Source: UMGS172 sp045578845 | Lineage (GTDB): Bacteria; Bacillota; Clostridia; Oscillospirales; Acutalibacteraceae | Direction of reading: 5' to 3' | Assembly (NCBI GenBank): GCA_045578845.1 | Contig: JAZNLA010000062.1 | Span: forward strand, 1 to 18,070 | Length of the DNA stretch: 18,070 bases | Shown here: one piece after another, positions 1-6,766 of the stretch | Numbering within the stretch: the stretch's first letter is position 1 | How the letters are laid out: each line of letters starts with the position of its first letter | Translations under genes and position numbers: made by a program | Notes under the pieces: model-generated | Databases searched by the model: none | The model's input: only the letters and a program-made list of their open reading frames with translations | Told to the model about the DNA's origin: nothing

Positions 1-510
1 GACCCGCTTAACCGAGTTAATACCAACGACAATACTCCTGCAATTATTCATACCGAAATCGTAAACGGTGACAACGTAAAGATAACGGTCGCACCAAAAG
101 GTTTCGGCAGTGAAAACATGAGCAGTATAAAGATGTTAACACCGTCGGCAGGTAAAGACGGTGTAGTAAATACAGTACTTGATATTGTTAAAAACGCAGG
201 CAGTAACCCTTGTCCGCCCATGGTTATCGGTGTCGGTATCGGCGGGGACTTTGAACAGGTTGCATTACTTTCGAAAAAGGCACTGTGTCGTGACTTAGGC
301 ACACACAACAGTAATCCCTATTACAGTGAACTTGAAAAAGAGTTACTAAAAAGAGTAAATGAATTAAATATAGGTCCTCAAGGTTTTGGCGGAAGCACAA
401 CCGCTATAGGACTTAATATAGAATATGCACCTACGCATATTGCAGGTTTACCTGTAGCCGTAAATATAGGTTGCCATGTAACAAGACATAAATCGGAAAT
501 ATTAAAATAA
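1..510 (+). CDS. Class I fumarate hydratase (or tartrate dehydratase-like) alpha subunit, 3' part
   Basis: Partial gene: the frame is open from base 1 and only the last 169 codons are present; family alpha subunits are about 280-300 residues. The first visible residues, DPLNRVNTNDNTPAIIH, followed by VAPKGFGSENMS, are hallmark motifs of the iron-sulfur class I fumarase/L-tartrate dehydratase alpha subunit. Two cysteines typical of Fe-S ligands in this family are visible, in NPCPPM (codon 211-213) and GCHVTRH (codon 472-474). Known role: with a beta subunit it reversibly hydrates fumarate to malate in the cytoplasm; the oxygen-sensitive cluster fits an anaerobe. The beta subunit gene, which commonly follows alpha, is not downstream here and must be upstream or elsewhere if present. 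Fumarase versus tartrate dehydratase cannot be separated from this fragment. An internal ATG at 118 is not the start, because conserved family sequence lies before it. Confidence 0.9.
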   Translation, partial: DPLNRVNTNDNTPAIIHTEIVNGDNVKITVAPKGFGSENMSSIKMLTPSAGKDGVVNTVLDIVKNAGSNPCPPMVIGVGIGGDFEQVALLSKKALCRDLGTHNSNPYYSELEKELLKRVNELNIGPQGFGGSTTAIGLNIEYAPTHIAGLPVAVNIGCHVTRHKSEILK

Positions 511-521
511 CGGAGAACAAA

Positions 522-1640
522 ATGACAAAATATCAGTTTATCGCACCTTGTATCTTCGGCATTGAAGGCATTTTAGCCGACGAACTTCGAAGACTCGGTA
601 TAAATGAAGTCAAAGCAGAAAACGGCAGAGTTTTATTTGAGGGCAACGCTTCTACATTAGCACTCAGTAACATAAACTCTCGCTTTGCCGAGCGAATTGC
701 CATAAATTTAGGTACATTCCATGCAGAAAGTTTTACTGAACTTTTTGATAATGTTAAAGAACTGCCTTTGGAGGAGTTTATATCCAAAGACGATGCATTT
801 CCCGTCAAGGGGTGGAGTATTGATTCAAAACTTCACAGTATCCCTGACTGTCAGTCGATCATAAAAAAAGCAGTTGTTGAGCGGCTTAAATCGGTTTACA
901 GAACCGATTGGTTTGAAGAAACGGGTCCTGTACATCAGTTGCAGTTTTCTATTATGAAAGACCAAGTGACATTAATGCTTGATACATCAGGTCAAGGACT
1001 GCACAAAAGGGGATACAGGGCCAATTCCAACGCCGCACCGCTCAAAGAAACTTTAGCCGCCGCTATGTGTGACCTTGCGAGAATTTACCCCGATACTAAA
1101 ATTTACGACCCGTTTTGCGGCAGCGGTACAATACTTATAGAATCCGCCATGATGGCTAAAAAACAGGCACCCGGTCTTAGGCGTTCATTTGCCGCCGAAC
1201 GTTTTGGATTCATTGACCAAAAAGTTTGGAGTGAGCAAAGAGGTGCCGCTTTAGACAAAATACTGCCTAATATTGAATTCGAGGCATTTGGCTTTGATAT
1301 TGACCCTGCTGCCGTTAAACTAACCCTCGAAAACGCAAAAAAGGCAGGGGTTGAAAAGTATGTTTATGCCGCAGTTGCCGATGTTAAGGATTTTAAACAA
1401 AAAGACGGCAGAGCACTTGTAATAACAAATCCTCCGTACGGCGAACGTTTGCTTGATATCAGAGCCGCCGAGCAACTTTATAAAACAATGGGCAATGTCT
1501 TTAAAAAAGAAGACGGCAAAAAGTTTTATATTATCAGCCCTCATGATGAATTTGAAGTATTTTTCGGACGTACTGCCGATAAAAAACGCAAACTCTATAA
1601 CGGTATGATAAAATGCAACCTAAATATGTACTTTAGATAA
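522..1640 (+). CDS. THUMP-domain class I SAM-dependent rRNA methyltransferase (RlmL/YpsC type)
   Basis: 372 residues, close to the roughly 380 of Bacillus YpsC. The N-terminal half (about 1-155) has the layout of a ferredoxin-like plus THUMP RNA-binding region. The C-terminal half is a Rossmann methyltransferase with the SAM-binding motif DPFCGSG at residues 196-202 and the catalytic NPPYGERL at 303-310, characteristic of N2-guanine methyltransferases. By family it should methylate a guanine in 23S rRNA (the position targeted by E. coli RlmL is G2445); the exact target is inferred. It lacks the second methyltransferase domain (RlmK) of the E. coli fusion. The start follows CGGAGAA at 511-517 with good spacing and lies 11 bases after the fumarase stop, so the two genes probably share a transcript. 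A terminator-like hairpin follows. Confidence 0.9.
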   Translation: MTKYQFIAPCIFGIEGILADELRRLGINEVKAENGRVLFEGNASTLALSNINSRFAERIAINLGTFHAESFTELFDNVKELPLEEFISKDDAFPVKGWSIDSKLHSIPDCQSIIKKAVVERLKSVYRTDWFEETGPVHQLQFSIMKDQVTLMLDTSGQGLHKRGYRANSNAAPLKETLAAAMCDLARIYPDTKIYDPFCGSGTILIESAMMAKKQAPGLRRSFAAERFGFIDQKVWSEQRGAALDKILPNIEFEAFGFDIDPAAVKLTLENAKKAGVEKYVYAAVADVKDFKQKDGRALVITNPPYGERLLDIRAAEQLYKTMGNVFKKEDGKKFYIISPHDEFEVFFGRTADKKRKLYNGMIKCNLNMYFR

Positions 1641-1654
1641 TGTTCTAATTACTT

Positions 1655-1689
1655 ATCCCTCCGACATAAATTTAGTCGGAGGGATTTTT
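1655..1689 (+). terminator. Terminator-like hairpin that also contains the tspO ribosome binding site
   Basis: An 11-bp perfect stem, ATCCCTCCGAC (1655-1665) with GTCGGAGGGAT (1675-1685), around a 9-base loop, followed by a T run (1685-1689). This is the form of an intrinsic terminator for the methyltransferase gene. The 3' arm contains GGAGGG (1678-1683), placed 6 bases before the tspO ATG at 1690, and is the only plausible Shine-Dalgarno of that gene. The hairpin would therefore either stop transcription before tspO or, if read through, hide its ribosome binding site. The sequence features are directly visible; the regulatory reading is inference. Confidence 0.75.
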
Positions 1690-2160
1690 ATGAAGTTTTT
1701 GAGTAAATACAAAGCCGAAATTATTTTTGTAGGACTGACCTTAATTCCTGCATTTATCGTCGCTTTTCTGTCGGGAAATTTCGGCACATATGATTCGCTA
1801 ATACAACCGCCATTATCACCGCCTGCATTTTTATTTCCTGTAGTTTGGTCAATACTTTATGTACTTATGGGACTGTCAGCGGCAAGAATTGCAAAATCAG
1901 GCGATCTTGATAAAGGAACCGCACTTAAACTTTATTTTTTGCAGTTACTTGTAAATCTTTTATGGACACCGATATTTTTTAGGTTCGGTGCAATAAAATT
2001 TGCACTGTTTTGGCTGTTACTTTTAATATTACTTGTAATCGTTACATTCCGTGCGTTTAGAAAAATTGACAAAAAAGCCGCATTATTTTTGATACCTTAT
2101 ATTATTTGGTTGCTATTCGCTTTTTACTTGAATTTTGGCGTAATAATTCTCAATTCATAA
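1690..2160 (+). CDS. tspO: TspO/MBR family membrane protein
   Basis: 156 residues, the usual length of bacterial TspO, and very hydrophobic, with five predicted membrane helices. Family marks: the PP-LSPPAF segment (40-47), PVVWSILYVLMG (50-61), NLLWTPIFFRFG (89-100), and conserved tryptophans at W53, W92 and W130. Known family role: a cytoplasmic-membrane protein that binds porphyrins and cholesterol-like ligands and affects tetrapyrrole handling and stress responses; the physiological substrate in a fermentative anaerobe is unknown. No promoter is apparent in the 49 bases before it, and its ribosome binding site is buried in the preceding hairpin, so expression probably depends on read-through from the upstream genes. 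It is unrelated in function to the groESL operon that follows, which has its own promoter. Confidence 0.9.
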   Translation: MKFLSKYKAEIIFVGLTLIPAFIVAFLSGNFGTYDSLIQPPLSPPAFLFPVVWSILYVLMGLSAARIAKSGDLDKGTALKLYFLQLLVNLLWTPIFFRFGAIKFALFWLLLLILLVIVTFRAFRKIDKKAALFLIPYIIWLLFAFYLNFGVIILNS

Positions 2161-2188
2161 AATTTTTTGGGAAAATTTACAAAAGGTC

Positions 2189-2216
2189 TTGATTTTTTAA
2201 AATTTAGTGCTACAAT
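2189..2216 (+). promoter_or_regulatory. Predicted sigma-A promoter of groES-groEL
   Basis: A -35 box TTGATT (2189-2194) and a -10 box TACAAT (2211-2216) with a 16-base spacer. The CIRCE operator begins six bases after the -10 box, the usual layout for HrcA-repressed promoters. Confidence 0.75.
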
Positions 2217-2221
2217 ATATA

Positions 2222-2248
2222 TTAGCACTCGAAAGTTTAGAGTGCTAA
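2222..2248. promoter_or_regulatory. CIRCE operator (HrcA binding site)
   Basis: A perfect match to the CIRCE consensus: TTAGCACTC (2222-2230), nine bases, GAGTGCTAA (2240-2248). HrcA repressor binds this inverted repeat and blocks groESL transcription until heat or misfolded proteins titrate GroEL away from HrcA. It lies across the expected transcription start and ends 33 bases before the groES ATG. The hrcA gene is not in the window. An additional half-site-like AGTGCTA at 2206-2212 overlaps the -10 region. Confidence 0.97.
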
Positions 2249-2281
2249 TTGATTGGCTTTTAAATTTCAGGAGGTAATATT

Positions 2282-2566
2282 ATGACCATTAAACCGTTAG
2301 CAGACAGAGTTGTTATTAAATCTGTTGAAGCAGAAGAAACAACCAAAAGCGGTATTATTCTTGCAGGCAGTGCTAAGGAAAAACCGCAGGTTGCCGAAAT
2401 TATCGCAGTAGGTCCCGGTGGAATTGTAGACGGTAACGAAGTTACTATGTATGTTAAGGTAGGCGACCGCGTTATCACAAGTCAATACGCTGGCAATCCC
2501 GTTAAGATTGACGGCGAAGAATTAAGTATTGTCCGTCAATCGGATATACTTGCCATTGTTGAATAA
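2282..2566 (+). CDS. groES: Co-chaperonin GroES (Hsp10)
   Basis: 94 residues, the standard length of a GroES subunit. It starts MTIKPLADRVVIK, the family signature, and has the mobile-loop region around residues 17-32 (EEETTKSGIIL-like) that contacts GroEL. The protein forms a seven-membered lid on the GroEL cylinder and drives ATP-dependent folding in the cytoplasm. The start follows AGGAGGT with optimal spacing. It is the first gene of the CIRCE-controlled operon; groEL follows after 14 bases that carry another AGGAGGT site. Confidence 0.98.
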   Translation: MTIKPLADRVVIKSVEAEETTKSGIILAGSAKEKPQVAEIIAVGPGGIVDGNEVTMYVKVGDRVITSQYAGNPVKIDGEELSIVRQSDILAIVE

Positions 2567-2580
2567 TAGGAGGTTTTATT

Positions 2581-4218
2581 ATGGCTAAAGAAGTTCTTTT
2601 CGGTGAAGATGCAAGAAAGGCTTTGCAGGCAGGTGTTGACCAACTTGCAGATGCCGTAAAAGTTACACTCGGTCCTAAAGGCAGAAATGTTGTTCTTGAT
2701 AAAAAATTCGGTGCACCGCTTATCACCAATGACGGTGTTACCATAGCCAAGGACATTGAACTTGACAATCCGTTTGAAAACATGGGTGCACAACTCGTAA
2801 AAGAAGTTGCAACCAAAACAAATGACTGTGCAGGTGACGGCACTACAACCGCTACCGTTTTAGCACAGGCACTTATTCGCGAAGGTATGAAGAACGTTGC
2901 TGCAGGTGCTAACCCCATGGTTCTTAAAAAAGGTATCAAACTTGCAGTTGATACCGCTGTTAAGACCGTTGTAGGCAATTCTAAAAAGATTTCCGGTCCC
3001 GACGATATTGCACGTGTTGCTACAATTTCCGCAGGTGACGAGTTTATAGGCAAACTCATTGCCGAGGCTATGGAAAAGGTATCGGCCGACGGTGTTATCA
3101 CCGTTGAAGAGTCCAAAACTGCCGAAACCTATTCTGAGGTTGTTGAAGGTATGCAGTTTGACCGCGGTTACATCACACCTTATATGGCTACCGATACAGA
3201 TAAAATGGAAGCAGTTATTGACGACCCGTTTGTTCTTATTACCGATAAAAAGATTTCCAACATTCAAGAAATCTTACCTATCTTAGAGCAAATGGTACAG
3301 TCGGGCGGCAAACTTGTTATTATCGCCGAAGATGTTGAGGGTGAAGCACTTTCTACCCTTATTGTAAACAAACTTCGCGGAACATTTACCTGCGTTGCAG
3401 TTAAAGCACCCGGTTTCGGTGACCGCCGCAAAGAAATGCTCCAAGACATTGCTATTTTAACAGGCGGTCAGGTTATTTCTGCCGAACTCGGTTATGAACT
3501 GAAAGATGCAAATGTTTCGATGCTCGGCCGTGCACGTCAAATTAAAATCAGCAAAGAAAACACCATTATTGTAGGCGGTGCAGGTAACTCTGACGAGATT
3601 AAGAACAGAATTGGTCAAATCAGAAAGCAGATTGAAACAACAACATCTGACTTTGATCGTGAAAAGTTGCAGGAACGTCTTGCAAAACTTTCGGGCGGTG
3701 TAGCCGTTATTAAGGTCGGTGCCGCAACCGAAATCGAAATGAAGGATAAGAAACTTCGCATTGAAGATGCTTTGTCGGCTACCAAAGCCGCAGTCGAAGA
3801 GGGCATCGTAGCAGGCGGCGGTGTAGCACTTGTTAATTCTATAAATTCTATCAAAGAACTTATGGCAACTACCGAGGGTGACATTAAGACCGGTGTTGCA
3901 ATCGTTCTTAAAGCACTTGAGGCACCTATCCGTCAAATTGCTTACAATGCAGGTCTTGAAGGCTCTGTAATTGTTGACAAGATTGTATCTTCCGGCAAAG
4001 CAAACTACGGTTTTGATGCTTACAATGAAAAATACACCGACATGATTGAGGCAGGTATCGTTGACCCGACCAAGGTTACACGTTCTGCACTTCAAAATGC
4101 TGCTTCGGTTGCCGCAATGGTACTCACAACCGAGTCTATTGTAGCCGACAAAAAAGACCCTGCCGCTGATGCTGCTGCAGCAGCCGCTGCAGCAGGTGCC
4201 GCCGGCGGTATGTACTAA
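2581..4218 (+). CDS. groEL: Chaperonin GroEL (Hsp60)
   Basis: 545 residues, full length for the family. Recognisable features include the N-terminal AKEVLFGEDARKAL, LGPKGRNVVLDKKFGAP, the ATP-site segments NDGVTIAKDIEL and GDGTTTATVLAQ, and the late GIVAGGGVAL motif. The C-terminal tail is alanine-rich and ends GGMY, rather than the repeated GGM tail of many bacteria. GroEL forms the double-ring folding chamber with GroES in the cytoplasm and is also the co-factor that activates the HrcA repressor. It is transcribed with groES from the CIRCE promoter and followed at once by a terminator, so the operon has two genes. Confidence 0.99.
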   Translation: MAKEVLFGEDARKALQAGVDQLADAVKVTLGPKGRNVVLDKKFGAPLITNDGVTIAKDIELDNPFENMGAQLVKEVATKTNDCAGDGTTTATVLAQALIREGMKNVAAGANPMVLKKGIKLAVDTAVKTVVGNSKKISGPDDIARVATISAGDEFIGKLIAEAMEKVSADGVITVEESKTAETYSEVVEGMQFDRGYITPYMATDTDKMEAVIDDPFVLITDKKISNIQEILPILEQMVQSGGKLVIIAEDVEGEALSTLIVNKLRGTFTCVAVKAPGFGDRRKEMLQDIAILTGGQVISAELGYELKDANVSMLGRARQIKISKENTIIVGGAGNSDEIKNRIGQIRKQIETTTSDFDREKLQERLAKLSGGVAVIKVGAATEIEMKDKKLRIEDALSATKAAVEEGIVAGGGVALVNSINSIKELMATTEGDIKTGVAIVLKALEAPIRQIAYNAGLEGSVIVDKIVSSGKANYGFDAYNEKYTDMIEAGIVDPTKVTRSALQNAASVAAMVLTTESIVADKKDPAADAAAAAAAAGAAGGMY

Positions 4219-4223
4219 TATTT

Positions 4224-4252
4224 AAAACCCTGCTTATGCAGGGTTTTTCTTT
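4224..4252 (+). terminator. Intrinsic terminator of groES-groEL
   Basis: Stem AACCCTGC/GCAGGGTT around the four-base loop TTAT (4234-4237), flanked by an A run on the left and TTTTTCTTTT on the right. It starts five bases after the groEL stop. Confidence 0.9.
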
Positions 4253-4260
4253 TATGACTG

Positions 4261-4289
4261 TTGACACAAAACACAATTTGATGTATCAT
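4261..4289 (+). promoter_or_regulatory. Predicted sigma-A promoter of tyrA-pncB
   Basis: A consensus -35 box TTGACA (4261-4266), a 17-base spacer, and a -10 box TATCAT (4284-4289). It lies between the groEL terminator and the tyrA start and gives a short leader of roughly 25 bases with no visible attenuator or T-box. Confidence 0.85.
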
Positions 4290-4321
4290 AAATCAAAGTA
4301 AATAACATTGGGTGATTGCTT

Positions 4322-5170
4322 ATGACTGCGTTGATTATCGGTCTTGGTCTAATTGGCGGCTCTATTGCCAAGGCACTTAAAAAAAACTCTGATTACACAG
4401 TAATTGGATACGATATTTTAAAAGAAACTGTAGCCGATGCTCTAAAATCGGGTGCTATTGACGTTGAATGGAAAACAAGACAGCAAAGTTATGCCGACAT
4501 TACCGTACTTTGCACTTCTCCAAAAGGCACAATAGAGTTTTTAAATAAAAATGCCTCATTTTTAAAACCCGACTCGGTTATTACCGATGTTTGCGGTGTA
4601 AAATCATCGGTTATATACGAATGTGAAAAAATTTGCAATAAATATAATCTTCATTTTATCGGCGGACATCCCATGGCAGGTAAAGAGAGGAGTGGATTTA
4701 AAAATTCCGATGCAAACCTTTTTAACCGTGCAAGTTACATATTAACACCCACCGAAAACACAAGCGATAAGGCACTTAATACCGCTAAAGATTATATTAC
4801 GGCTTTAAAGGCGGCTAAAATTACAGTTACCACACCCGAAAATCACGACAGAATGATTGCTTTTACATCACAACTTCCGCATATAATTGCAGGTGCATAT
4901 GTAAAATCACCGTCATGCCTTTTAAGACACGGTTTTTCCGCCGGCAGTTTCAAAGATGTTTCAAGAGTTGCAACGGTTGACGAAAACCTTTGGTGTGAAC
5001 TGTTTTTAAGCAATAAAGAAATGCTTTTACCCGAAATAGATTGTCTTATTGAAAATCTCACCAAATATAAAGTTGCTATAGAAAATAATAATGCAGAAAA
5101 CCTTAAAAATATCATAAAACAGGGCAGAGTAATTAAAGAAACCGATTTAAAGGAAACCGAAAGGGAATAA
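4322..5170 (+). CDS. tyrA: Prephenate dehydrogenase
   Basis: 282 residues. The N-terminal Rossmann fold carries the NAD(P) motif GLGLIGGS (7-14). The dehydrogenase-specific HPMAGKERSG (from His116) and QLPHIIA (184-190) segments identify the TyrA family, which oxidatively decarboxylates prephenate to 4-hydroxyphenylpyruvate on the route to tyrosine. There is no chorismate mutase domain, and the length leaves no room for a C-terminal ACT domain, so feedback control by tyrosine, if any, would be in the catalytic core. I place the start at ATG 4322, preceded by GGGTGA (4310-4315) with six-base spacing, rather than at the TTG six bases upstream. pncB follows two bases after the stop, so the genes are co-transcribed although their pathways differ. 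Confidence 0.92.
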   Translation: MTALIIGLGLIGGSIAKALKKNSDYTVIGYDILKETVADALKSGAIDVEWKTRQQSYADITVLCTSPKGTIEFLNKNASFLKPDSVITDVCGVKSSVIYECEKICNKYNLHFIGGHPMAGKERSGFKNSDANLFNRASYILTPTENTSDKALNTAKDYITALKAAKITVTTPENHDRMIAFTSQLPHIIAGAYVKSPSCLLRHGFSAGSFKDVSRVATVDENLWCELFLSNKEMLLPEIDCLIENLTKYKVAIENNNAENLKNIIKQGRVIKETDLKETERE

Positions 5171-5172
5171 AT

Positions 5173-6615
5173 ATGACTAAAAATATCAGTGTAGCCATGT
5201 TAATGGACTTTTATGAAGCCACCATGTCGAACGGTGCGGCTTTAAAAGGACATAATGAAACAAAAGCATATTTTGATATGTTTTTCCGCCGCGTACCCGA
5301 TGACGGCGGCTTTGCCATAATGGCAGGTTTAAAGCAACTGATTGACGACCTTGAAAATTTAAGATTTTCCGACCAAGATATTGAATATATGCAGTCATTA
5401 AATGTGTTTGACCAAGTATTTTTGGATTATTTAAAAGACTTTAAATTTTCATCAGATGTTTGGGCAATTCCCGAAGGTACACCAATATTCCCAAAAGAGC
5501 CGATACTCACCGTAAGAGGTCCTGTTTCTGAACTTTTCTTAATTGAAACATTAGTACTTTTAAACATCAACCACCAATCCCTCATAGCCACAAAAGCCAA
5601 CCGCATTACACGTGCCGCTCAAGGCAGAGATGTTTTGGAATTCGGTGCCCGCAGAGCACACGGTATGGATGCTTCTATTTTTGGTGCAAGAGCCGCATAT
5701 ATCGGCGGCTGTGTAGGCACTTCCTGTGTCAAAGCAGGCAAAGATTTCGGTATTCCCGTTTTCGGAACTATGGCTCACAGTTGGATACAACTTTTTGACA
5801 GTGAATATGATGCTTTTAAGGCATATGCCGAAGTTTACCCCGATAAATGCACGTTTTTGGTTGACACATACGACACATTAAAATCGGGTATTCCAAATGC
5901 AATAAAAATTGCCGACGAGGTTTTGAAACCTATGGGATTTAGACCTCGCGGCATTAGAATTGACAGCGGCGACATAACATATCTTTCAAAAAGAGCAAGA
6001 AAAATGCTTGATGCAGCAGGTTACCCCGACTGTGCAATCTGCATATCGAATTCACTTGACGAGTACCTTATAAGAGATATGCTTATGCAGGGTGCCAAAG
6101 CCGACTCATTCGGTGTTGGTGAGCGACTGATTACCGCTTCAAGCGAGGCGGTTTTCGGCGGTGTTTATAAATTAGCCGCTATTGAAAAGAACGGTGAGAT
6201 TGTACCTAAAATTAAACTCAGTAACAACACTTCCAAAATTACCGTACCGGGTTTTAAACAGTGCTGGAGATTATTTGACCGCGAGAGCGGAAAATCTATA
6301 GCCGATGTTATAACGCTTCGTGACGAAGTTATCGACGATACAAAGGATTATGAACTGTTCGACCCCGAACACACATGGAAACGCAAAACCGTCACCAATT
6401 TTATTGCACGCCCTTTGCAAATCCCCATATTTAAAGGCGGTAAACTTGTCTATAAAAGTCCGACTGCTACGAAAATCAGAGAGTACAGGGAACAGCAGGT
6501 CGAGTCGCTTTGGGAAGAAGTTCAGCGTTTTGAAAAACCGCATAAATACTACGTTGATATGTCGCAAAACTTATGGGACCTCTACCACGAAATGTTAAAT
6601 AAAACATCAATCTAA
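5173..6615 (+). CDS. pncB: Nicotinate phosphoribosyltransferase
   Basis: 480 residues, the length of the Gram-positive type. Family motifs in order: LMDFYEATMSNG near the N-terminus, GARRAHGMDASIFGARAAYIGG, GTMAHSWIQLF with the active-site histidine, LVDTYDTLKSG, and RPRGIRIDSGDI of the phosphoribosyl-binding region. It converts nicotinate and PRPP, with ATP, to nicotinate mononucleotide, the entry step of NAD salvage. nadE, the last step, is about 9 kb further on in the same window; nadD is not present. The start is two bases after the tyrA stop, with AAGGGAA as a modest ribosome binding site at the end of tyrA, which suggests translational coupling. A strong terminator follows. Confidence 0.96.
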   Translation: MTKNISVAMLMDFYEATMSNGAALKGHNETKAYFDMFFRRVPDDGGFAIMAGLKQLIDDLENLRFSDQDIEYMQSLNVFDQVFLDYLKDFKFSSDVWAIPEGTPIFPKEPILTVRGPVSELFLIETLVLLNINHQSLIATKANRITRAAQGRDVLEFGARRAHGMDASIFGARAAYIGGCVGTSCVKAGKDFGIPVFGTMAHSWIQLFDSEYDAFKAYAEVYPDKCTFLVDTYDTLKSGIPNAIKIADEVLKPMGFRPRGIRIDSGDITYLSKRARKMLDAAGYPDCAICISNSLDEYLIRDMLMQGAKADSFGVGERLITASSEAVFGGVYKLAAIEKNGEIVPKIKLSNNTSKITVPGFKQCWRLFDRESGKSIADVITLRDEVIDDTKDYELFDPEHTWKRKTVTNFIARPLQIPIFKGGKLVYKSPTATKIREYREQQVESLWEEVQRFEKPHKYYVDMSQNLWDLYHEMLNKTSI

Positions 6616-6622
6616 AACTTTT

Positions 6623-6657
6623 ACACCCAAGTCCAAAAAAAGACTTGGGTGTTTTTT
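6623..6657 (+). terminator. Intrinsic terminator after pncB
   Basis: An 11-bp perfect stem ACACCCAAGTC (6623-6633)/GACTTGGGTGT (6642-6652), an A-rich 8-base loop and a run of six T. It begins seven bases after the pncB stop and separates this operon from lon. Confidence 0.95.
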
Positions 6658-6687
6658 ATAAAAATATTACCAAATTGAAAAATATTG

Positions 6688-6709
6688 CTTATTTCGGTTG
6701 CAAAATAAG
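6688..6709. promoter_or_regulatory. Inverted repeat over the lon -35 box, possible operator
   Basis: CTTATTT (6688-6694) and AAATAAG (6703-6709) form a perfect 7-bp inverted repeat with an 8-base spacer, covering the -35 box of the lon promoter. The position suits a repressor site. I do not recognise the motif; it is not CIRCE and not the GGTCAAA direct repeat of CtsR. Confidence 0.35.
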
Positions 6710-6726
6710 TATTTATATAGTATAAT
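6698..6726 (+). promoter_or_regulatory. Predicted sigma-A promoter of the lon operon
   Basis: A -35 box TTGCAA (6698-6703), a 17-base spacer, and a perfect -10 box TATAAT (6721-6726). A TTG in the -35 box is in frame with lon, which would extend the reading frame upstream, but the promoter there shows that it is not the translation start. Confidence 0.88.
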
Positions 6727-6766
6727 CTCAAAGTATATATTTTTCACTTTGGAATGGAGAAATTTG

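Noticed and set aside
2160..2178. Hairpin AAATTTT/AAAATTT after tspO as a terminator
   Set aside because: The stem has only A-T pairs and no T run follows, so termination is doubtful.
2860..4095. Long open frames on the minus strand within groEL (up to 212 codons)
   Set aside because: They are complements of a highly expressed, codon-biased gene, Cys/Asn/Phe-rich, with no ribosome binding sites; groEL itself is certain.
4171..4184. Perfect 14-bp palindrome of GCT/GCA codons near the groEL end
   Set aside because: It encodes the alanine-rich GroEL tail and follows from repeated alanine codons; no sign of a separate function.
6698..6766. An N-terminal extension of Lon starting at TTG 6698
   Set aside because: The TTG is the -35 box of a near-consensus promoter and the -10 box follows inside the extension; ATG 6767 has a proper ribosome binding site and matches the family N-terminus.
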